Shown here one piece after another: positions 59,214 through 64,000 of a DNA stretch of 64,000 nucleotides. The first letter of the stretch is position 1. Every line of letters begins with the position of its first letter. Made by a program: the position numbers and the translations under genes. The stretch spans positions 1 to 64,000 of the forward strand of contig NZ_PDNI01000025.1 in the NCBI RefSeq assembly GCF_002925845.1, in the 5' to 3' direction. The stretch comes from Roseovarius nitratireducens (lineage in GTDB: Bacteria; Pseudomonadota; Alphaproteobacteria; Rhodobacterales; Rhodobacteraceae). The notes under the pieces are model-generated. The model was given only the letters and a program-made list of their open reading frames with translations, had not been told where the DNA came from and ran no database searches.

Positions 59214-60413
59214 TCAGCCGACCCGGTCGAGGAGCTTCTTGGCGCGCCCTTCCATGTCGAGGCGGGCATCCTGCTGGGTCTTGTCGCGCGCAAGCCGCGT
59301 GATGCCCTGCACGAAGTCGAAGATACTTTCCGGTGGGCGGCCCTCTTCCAAAAGCACCTTCTCGATGATCTTACCGGACTCGGCCTTCGAGAAACCGCGC
59401 TTGCGCAGGAAATCCGCGCGATCCTCATCGCTGCGTGCCACGGTCTGCTGCCGCGCAGCCTTGATCCCGTTCACGAACCCCTGCGGCGAGGAATTGGCAA
59501 AGCGCGTCAGCGCCGGGGCGGCCTCATGGGCAAAGCGGGAAGCGGCGTATTTCGAATGCCGGATTCGGATCTCCTGAAAATCCTCGACGCCCCAGAGGTT
59601 GCGGTTCTGGCACACGGCCCGCAGGTAGAAGCTCGCCATACCGAGGGTTTTCGCGCCCACCTCGGAGTTCCAGCAGTAGAAGCCCCGGAAGTAGAGGTCA
59701 GGAGAGCCGTCAGGCAGCTTGCCCGCCTCGATCGGGTTACGATCATCGACCAGGAACAGGAAGACGTCGCGGTCCGAGGCATAAAGCGTGGTCGTGTTGC
59801 GGCTGATCTCGACATCGGGGTTGTAGACCCCGGTCGACCAGTCGAGCACGCCCGGCACCTTCCAGCGCGTGTCGCCAGTGCCATTGCCCGCGATGCGCTG
59901 CACCGCCTCGACCAGCTCGTAGTCATGGATACGGCCGTAGTCCGGGCCGGTCACCGCGCGCAATTCGGTGCGGCCGTCTTCCGTCTCGAAGGTTTTCACC
60001 TGCTCAGCGCGATGATTGGTCAGGCCATACTGCAGATTGATCCCTGCTAGCGGCGCGGGCAACTGCCGCAGATAGGACGCCGGCGCGCCGACGATGCTGG
60101 CAAGCTGGCCAAACGCCCAATGCGTCGGCGCGACAGGCGCCTCGGCTTTAGGCAGCATCAGGTGCAACCGCTCGGGGTTGTCACGTGCGGCCTCGACGCG
60201 GATGTCTGCTGTCTGTACCACGCGGCTGCTGCTGCGTTCCGACCGACCTTTCACATTGGCCCAGAGATCGTCGAGCGACAGATACCGCTCGTCATCGGGA
60301 CGGTTGAACCATTCGGACGACACCCGTCCGTTCCGCTCACCCCGGCTCACATCCACCTTCCAGCCACCAGCCCGCGCCGGCTGCACCGGATCCATTACTT
60401 CCACAACGCCCAT
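59214..60413 (-). CDS. DUF932 plasmid protein
   Basis: 399 residues from ATG 60413, chosen because GGAGG lies 7 bases upstream (the ATG at 60419 is too close to it). DUF932 pattern: HWAFGQLASIVGAPASYLRQLPAPLAGINL, AVTGPDYGRIHDYELVEAV, LFLVDDRNPIE, then FYLRAVCQNRNLWGVE. Found on conjugative plasmids and phages; function unknown, possibly in host takeover or anti-defence. Confidence 0.82.
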   Translation of the reverse strand: MGVVEVMDPVQPARAGGWKVDVSRGERNGRVSSEWFNRPDDERYLSLDDLWANVKGRSERSSSRVVQTADIRVEAARDNPERLHLMLPKAEAPVAPTHWAFGQLASIVGAPASYLRQLPAPLAGINLQYGLTNHRAEQVKTFETEDGRTELRAVTGPDYGRIHDYELVEAVQRIAGNGTGDTRWKVPGVLDWSTGVYNPDVEISRNTTTLYASDRDVFLFLVDDRNPIEAGKLPDGSPDLYFRGFYCWNSEVGAKTLGMASFYLRAVCQNRNLWGVEDFQEIRIRHSKYAASRFAHEAAPALTRFANSSPQGFVNGIKAARQQTVARSDEDRADFLRKRGFSKAESGKIIEKVLLEEGRPPESIFDFVQGITRLARDKTQQDARLDMEGRAKKLLDRVG

Positions 60414-60565
60414 CGGCATTCCTCCGTGACAGGCGCCGGGAGCCACTCTCCCAGCCTTCAACCCATCGCGAAAGCAACCAGCCCTTCTCTGACTCTCCGA
60501 ACGGTGATGCTCAGACCATCATTGCAGACCGGGCAGTCGGCTCAAACCTGAGCAGCACCGATCCG

Positions 60566-60961
60566 TCAAGAGCCTCCGGGCTTGCGCCCTGACCCCAGTT
60601 CGGCCACAGCCTCAAGAAAGGCCGTGTCGAGCACTGGGGTGTCCCATCTGTTCGATGCGGTTATCCAGCGATCCAGATGATCCCGAAAGCTCGGATCGTC
60701 CCGCCGCATGTGGAAGGTGAACAGGCGGTCGACGATCTCCCGCATCAAAGCCGCCATCTGCGCATCATCGATATGCGACACCGTGCGCCAAGGGATGGTC
60801 TGACCTGTGGCGTCGATCACGTTCACGTCCGAGTAGTCGCCCGTCAGCGTGACCGGCTGCAGCCCGGCATGCAAATTCTCCAGCCCCGTGTTGCGGATGC
60901 AAATCATGGCCATGATCTTCGAAAGATTGCCGGCGATGAGTTCTTCGTCTTCGACCTTCAT
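60566..60961 (-). CDS. Hypothetical plasmid protein
   Basis: 131 residues from ATG 60961. Pattern SKIMAMICIRNTGLENLHAG and IDDAQMAALMREIVDRLFTFHM; a helical small domain. It sits between DUF932 and ParE in the same direction. No family recognised. Confidence 0.5.
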   Translation of the reverse strand: MKVEDEELIAGNLSKIMAMICIRNTGLENLHAGLQPVTLTGDYSDVNVIDATGQTIPWRTVSHIDDAQMAALMREIVDRLFTFHMRRDDPSFRDHLDRWITASNRWDTPVLDTAFLEAVAELGSGRKPGGS

Positions 60962-61021
60962 GCTCAAGTCCTCTCGACGATCGGCCCCCGCTCCCTCACA
61001 GTTCGCGGCGAGAGCATTGGA

Positions 61022-61333
61022 TCACTCGTTCAGATAGGCGACCCAGTTCTGTCGCGCATGCACGATGCGCAACACCTGCAGCCAACCAGCCTCGATGCGG
61101 TAGATGATGAGATGCGATCCCGAGCGGTAGAGGCGTACGGGCGGGCGGATTTCGGTGCGCTCACGCGCGAGCTGTGGGTGTTGGACCATTAGATCCATGT
61201 CTGTGGCCAAACCGCGGATGTAGGTTTCCGCCTGACTTACGGACCAAGTGCGCGCGGTATAATCCCAGATCGCGTCCAGATCATTCAGCGCGGCGGGTGA
61301 GAGGCGGTATTCAACGATTTTCGGTTCTGGCAT
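61022..61333 (-). CDS. parE: ParE-family toxin
   Basis: 103 residues from ATG 61333. RelE/ParE pattern: YRLSPAALNDLDAIWDYTARTW, then LARERTEIRPPVRLYRSGSHLIIYRIEAGWLQVLRIVHARQNW. ParE toxins poison DNA gyrase. Overlaps the ParD gene by 23 bases. Confidence 0.9.
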   Translation of the reverse strand: MPEPKIVEYRLSPAALNDLDAIWDYTARTWSVSQAETYIRGLATDMDLMVQHPQLARERTEIRPPVRLYRSGSHLIIYRIEAGWLQVLRIVHARQNWVAYLNE

Positions 61334-61565
61334 TCTGATCCCGCTTGCGGGCAAGAAATGCCTCAACATCCAAACGTCCGGCCGGGCCGCTTGCGAAGCC
61401 ATCATCGACAATCTGCTGCAACTCGGAAATGGCCTGCTGGCGGTCCTGATCCCGACGGATCAGGTCGCGCACATAATCGCTGGCATTGCTGTAGCGTCCG
61501 TCCTGGGTCTGGGCCTCGACCCAGACCTTCATGGGGTCCGGCAAAGAAACATTCATCGTGGCCAT
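61311..61565 (-). CDS. parD: ParD-family antitoxin
   Basis: 84 residues from ATG 61565 with AAGGAG upstream. N-terminal ribbon-helix-helix (MNVSLPDPMKVWVEAQTQDG..SNASDYVRDLIRRD) and C-terminal toxin-binding helix (ELQQIVDDGFASGPAGRLD). Forms a complex with ParE and represses the operon through the palindrome just upstream. Confidence 0.92.
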   Translation of the reverse strand: MATMNVSLPDPMKVWVEAQTQDGRYSNASDYVRDLIRRDQDRQQAISELQQIVDDGFASGPAGRLDVEAFLARKRDQNARTENR

Positions 61566-61594
61566 GGTCGCGATCTCCTTTGCGACAATGATGA

Positions 61595-61623
61595 CACGAT
61601 TTGGCAAAGTTTGTCAAATCGTG
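61595..61623. promoter_or_regulatory. ParD operator
   Basis: CACGATTTG (61595-61603) and CAAATCGTG (61615-61623), a perfect 9-base inverted repeat with an 11-base centre, 30 bases upstream of the parD ATG. Typical for RHH autorepression. Confidence 0.7.
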
Positions 61624-61707
61624 CAGGTGCCCTGCTGCGCAGCTTGCCTTGGGCACGCCACAAACCCGGCGGGTTGCCCCGCCGGGTCCGAGGGGGAGAC
61701 CCCGTTC

Positions 61708-62112
61708 TTAGAACGGGATCTCATCGTCTTTGTCGACCAGCTCGGGGGACTCAAACTCGGCCGACTTCGGGCGGCTCAGGAAGTCGACCTTCTCGGCGAT
61801 GATCTCACAGCCGTAGCGGTCGTTGCCCATGCTGTCGATCCACTTGCTGTAGTGGATGCGGCCGTGGACGAGGACCTTCATGCCCTTTTCGCAATGCTCC
61901 GCGACCGTCTTGCCGAGACCGTTGAAGCAAGTGATGCGGTGCCATTCGGTGTCCATGACCCGATAGCCGTTCTCGTCGCGCAGGACGCGACCTTCCGAGA
62001 GGCGGGGGCGCGAGGTGGCGAGGCTGAAATTGGTGATGTTGGTGCCGCCCTGGGTGGTGCGGGTTTCGGGTTTTTGACCGATGTTGCCGGCGAGGATGAC
62101 GATGTTTTGCAT
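61708..62112 (-). CDS. ssb: Single-stranded DNA-binding protein
   Basis: 134 residues from ATG 62112 with GGAGC upstream. OB fold: NIVILAGNIGQKPETRTTQGGTNITNFSLATSR, DTEWHRITCFNGLGKTVAEHCEKGMKVLVHGRI, then a short tail ending DDEIPF, the conserved acidic tip. A plasmid-borne SSB, expected for conjugative elements that enter as single strands. Confidence 0.95.
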   Translation of the reverse strand: MQNIVILAGNIGQKPETRTTQGGTNITNFSLATSRPRLSEGRVLRDENGYRVMDTEWHRITCFNGLGKTVAEHCEKGMKVLVHGRIHYSKWIDSMGNDRYGCEIIAEKVDFLSRPKSAEFESPELVDKDDEIPF

Positions 62113-62540
62113 GATTAGCTCCTGTGTTTCCTGTCTTCGGGACCATCCCTTCGACAAGACCCTGAAAAAGCCCGTCGGGTGATGCGTGCACGGTGGACAG
62201 CATGGACACCGGAAACCCCCAAAGGACCGGGGTGGAGCGGGCAGGACGCCATAGGCGGCCAACACGGCCCGGGCTGACGCGGGGTTGCGCGCAGGAGGCC
62301 GAACGGGATTAGGGGATTGTCAGTCGAAGGGATGGACCGGAAGCCAGAGAGGCGCGGGGAGCCCATGCCAGACCCTGTCATCCTGCCAATCAGGACTGCC
62401 TGTACCCAGGCCCAGCACCCTAAACTGGCGGCAAAGACTATGGATCAACCAACCCTCGCCACCTGCCCCTGCCTACGGGATTGCGGGCCCATGCCCCGGC
62501 GGGCTATCGATACCGGAACATTCAGGACACGAGGTATGGC
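62113..62540. other. Divergent promoter region between ssb and the H-NS-like gene
   Basis: About 430 bases. Short open frames of 75-87 codons run rightward (starting 62285 and 62317) but they are Pro/Cys-rich with no ribosome site and probably not real. No clear palindrome or terminator stood out. Confidence 0.4.
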
Positions 62541-62861
62541 ATGACTGATTTCGATCTCGAGGCGTTGTCGCTTCCCGAGCTGAAGAAAATGCAAAAGGAC
62601 ATCGCCAAAGCGATCTCCAACTTTGAGGATCGACAGAAGGCGGTAGCCCGCACCAAGGTCGAAGCTGTGGCCAGAGAAATGGGCTACTCCCTAGCGGAAC
62701 TGATCGGGACCGATGGCAAGCCCAAGCGCACCCGAGTCGCACCAAAATACCGGCACCCTGAGAACCCGGACGTCACCTGGTCCGGTCGTGGGCGTAAACC
62801 GCAGTGGTTCGTGGACGCGCTGGCTGCCGGCACACCTGCCGGTGATCTAGAAATCCGCTGA
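62541..62861 (+). CDS. H-NS/HvrA-like nucleoid protein
   Basis: 106 residues from ATG 62541. N-terminal coiled-coil oligomerisation part (LEALSLPELKKMQKDIAKAISNFEDRQKA) and C-terminal AT-hook-like DNA-binding domain YRHPENPDVTWSGRGRKPQWF with the WxGRGRxPxW core. H-NS-type proteins silence A/T-rich foreign DNA; on a conjugative plasmid it may lower the fitness cost of the cargo, including the A/T-rich GHKL/HEPN cassette. Confidence 0.92.
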   Translation: MTDFDLEALSLPELKKMQKDIAKAISNFEDRQKAVARTKVEAVAREMGYSLAELIGTDGKPKRTRVAPKYRHPENPDVTWSGRGRKPQWFVDALAAGTPAGDLEIR

Positions 62862-63010
62862 AGTATGAGCAGCCCTGCGGCTCAAGAACCCGAGGCTGAT
62901 CATTGCCTGATCCGGTCATTCGGACCTGGCGCCAGCGCAGGACAGGAGCGGCCTATTCCGGGCGCTCAGTGTGGCTAGCCCCTTCGAGCGACCGTCACAG
63001 AGGGCGGATA

Positions 63011-64000
63011 GGCATTGTTGCAGAACTCAGGCCTGAGGTGTGAGTGCCCCTTTCCCCGCTGACGTCATGCCACGCGGACGATCTCGGCGGTGCCGAGGGC
63101 GTTGAAGCGGTTCATGAGGGCGATGCGGATGTGGATTTCGGCGGTCTGGCGGTCGGGGTCTCTTGCGGCGATGCGCTCGCCGAAGGCTTTCAGGCAGCGC
63201 ATTTTCGCTTCGACCCGACTTCGGGTGTGATAGCCCGTCCAGCGCTTCCAGAAGGCCCGGCCATAGTATCGGGTGGCGCGCAGGGTCTCGTTTCTGGCGC
63301 GGGCCGCCGGGCAGTCGTCCTTCCACAGGCGGCCGTTTTTCCGGATCGGGATGATTGGAACGGCATCCCGTTCGATGATGGCCTTGTGGCAACGGCGCGT
63401 GTCATAGGCGCCATCCGCCGTCACCGTGCCGATCGGCTCGTCTGCCGGGACCTGGCCGAGCAGGTCTGGCAGCACGGGGCTGTCGCCGTCGCGGCTGGGG
63501 GTGAATTCCACCGCTCGGATGTCGGATGTGGCCGGGTCCATGGCAAGGTGCACCTTGCGCCATTGGCGACGGCCCTGCGGGCCGTGCTTGCGCGCCTGCC
63601 ATTCACCATCGCCGAGGAACTTGATCCCGGTGCTGTCCACGAGCAGGTTCAGCGGCTCGTCTGCACGGCGATACGGAACCTGAACGGCCAAGGTTTTCTG
63701 CCTCCGACACAGCGTGGAGAAGTCCGGCACCGGCCAGTCCAGCCCCGCCAGCTTCAGAAGGCTGGCCACCATGCCTGCGGTCTGGCGCAAGGGAAGCCTG
63801 AACAGCACTTTGATCGACAGGCAGAACTGGATTGCCGCATCGGAAAACACCGCTGGCCGTCCGGGTCGCCCGTCACGCGGCGCGCGCCAGGTCATATCCT
63901 TGTCGACCCAGATCAGCAGAGCCCCCCGCTTGCGCAGCGACGCGTTGTAGCTGGACCAGTTCGTCGTGCGATAGCGGGCAGGAGGGGGCTTGCTCATGCA
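63011..64000 (-). mobile_element. IS5/IS903-type insertion sequence, right end outside window
   Basis: GGCATTGTTGCAGAACTCAG at 63011 has the form of an IS903-type terminal repeat (GGC..TGTTGCA..), 54 bases outside the transposase stop. The transposase start is 3 bases from the window edge, so the other terminal repeat lies just beyond 64000. Confidence 0.72.
63065..63997 (-). CDS. IS5-family transposase
   Basis: 310 residues and apparently intact. DDE domain: first Asp in NLLVDSTGIKFLGDGEW (about 118-134), second Asp in TVTADGAYDTRRCH (about 188-201), Glu in SRVEAKMRCLKAFGERI (about 260-276). N-terminal TNWSSYNASLRKRGALLIWVD and FSDAAIQFCLSIKVLFRLPLRQT are typical of the IS903/IS5 group. Being intact, it is probably the most recent insertion in the window. 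Confidence 0.9.
   Translation of the reverse strand: MSKPPPARYRTTNWSSYNASLRKRGALLIWVDKDMTWRAPRDGRPGRPAVFSDAAIQFCLSIKVLFRLPLRQTAGMVASLLKLAGLDWPVPDFSTLCRRQKTLAVQVPYRRADEPLNLLVDSTGIKFLGDGEWQARKHGPQGRRQWRKVHLAMDPATSDIRAVEFTPSRDGDSPVLPDLLGQVPADEPIGTVTADGAYDTRRCHKAIIERDAVPIIPIRKNGRLWKDDCPAARARNETLRATRYYGRAFWKRWTGYHTRSRVEAKMRCLKAFGERIAARDPDRQTAEIHIRIALMNRFNALGTAEIVRVA

Noticed and set aside
62285-62548. Short rightward frames upstream of the H-NS-like gene
   Set aside because: Proline- and cysteine-rich with no conserved pattern; probably leader or intergenic DNA.
1-64000. CRISPR array, tRNA or rRNA genes
   Set aside because: No regularly spaced direct repeats, cloverleaf-like sequences or rRNA signatures were noticed on reading; a covariance-model scan was not possible.

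Overview
The window is G+C-rich DNA from an alphaproteobacterium, most likely a Rhodobacteraceae (Roseobacter-type) genome. The evidence is codon bias, a BKACE/TAXI-TRAP catabolic cluster, a dimethylglycine/sarcosine-dehydrogenase-like gene, an HvrA-type H-NS protein, and a VirB/VirD4 conjugation system with a set of plasmid housekeeping genes typical of roseobacter and sphingomonad megaplasmids. It reads as a conjugative megaplasmid or integrated conjugative element that has been broken and re-joined by insertion sequences. No rRNA, tRNA or CRISPR array was seen.

Layout. (1) 1-2.8 kb: the 3' part of a dimethylglycine-dehydrogenase-like gene, then an IS3-family remnant fused to a truncated RepC-like replication initiator with a candidate antisense RNA upstream. 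(2) 2.8-16.6 kb: a nearly complete virB operon (virB1-virB11) with a second, chimeric VirB5/lytic-transglycosylase gene, a VirB7-like lipoprotein and several unknown secreted proteins, followed by a GSU2403-type nucleotidyltransferase. (3) 16.75-34.6 kb: a catabolic island bounded by a decayed IS6-type element and a decayed IS630-type element. It holds a LacI regulator divergent from an acylating aldehyde dehydrogenase and an AMP-forming CoA ligase (gene order like sauRST of sulfoacetate degraders), two BKACE enzymes, GST, SDR, quinone reductase, a TAXI-type TRAP transporter, an IclR regulator and a three-part biotin-dependent carboxylase. (4) 34.7-41.2 kb: virD4, relaxase, MobC-like protein, a candidate oriT and a VirC1/VirC2-like pair. 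The island therefore separates virB11 from virD4.

(5) 41.2-46.2 kb: small unknown genes and a visibly more A+T-rich two-gene cassette made of a GHKL-ATPase/PD-(D/E)XK-like protein and a HEPN-like protein, the best candidate here for an undescribed defence system, then a WGR/DUF6429 pair. (6) 46.3-62.9 kb: plasmid backbone transcribed mostly leftward: DUF2493, Toprim primase-like protein, a 1459-residue strawberry-notch-type methylase/helicase, three toxin-antitoxin loci (MazF-like/Phd-like, RES/MbcA, ParDE), RadC, DUF932, SSB, several conserved DUF proteins and an H-NS-like silencer. (7) 63.0-64.0 kb: an apparently intact IS5/IS903-type transposase at the right edge.

How the parts fit: VirC1/VirC2, MobC and the relaxase probably assemble at the oriT region between 39.1 and 39.75 kb; VirD4 and the VirB channel carry out transfer; the TA loci, SSB, RadC and H-NS maintain the element; the catabolic island and the GHKL/HEPN cassette are cargo. 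All family assignments come from reading translated sequence and motifs; no database search was possible.
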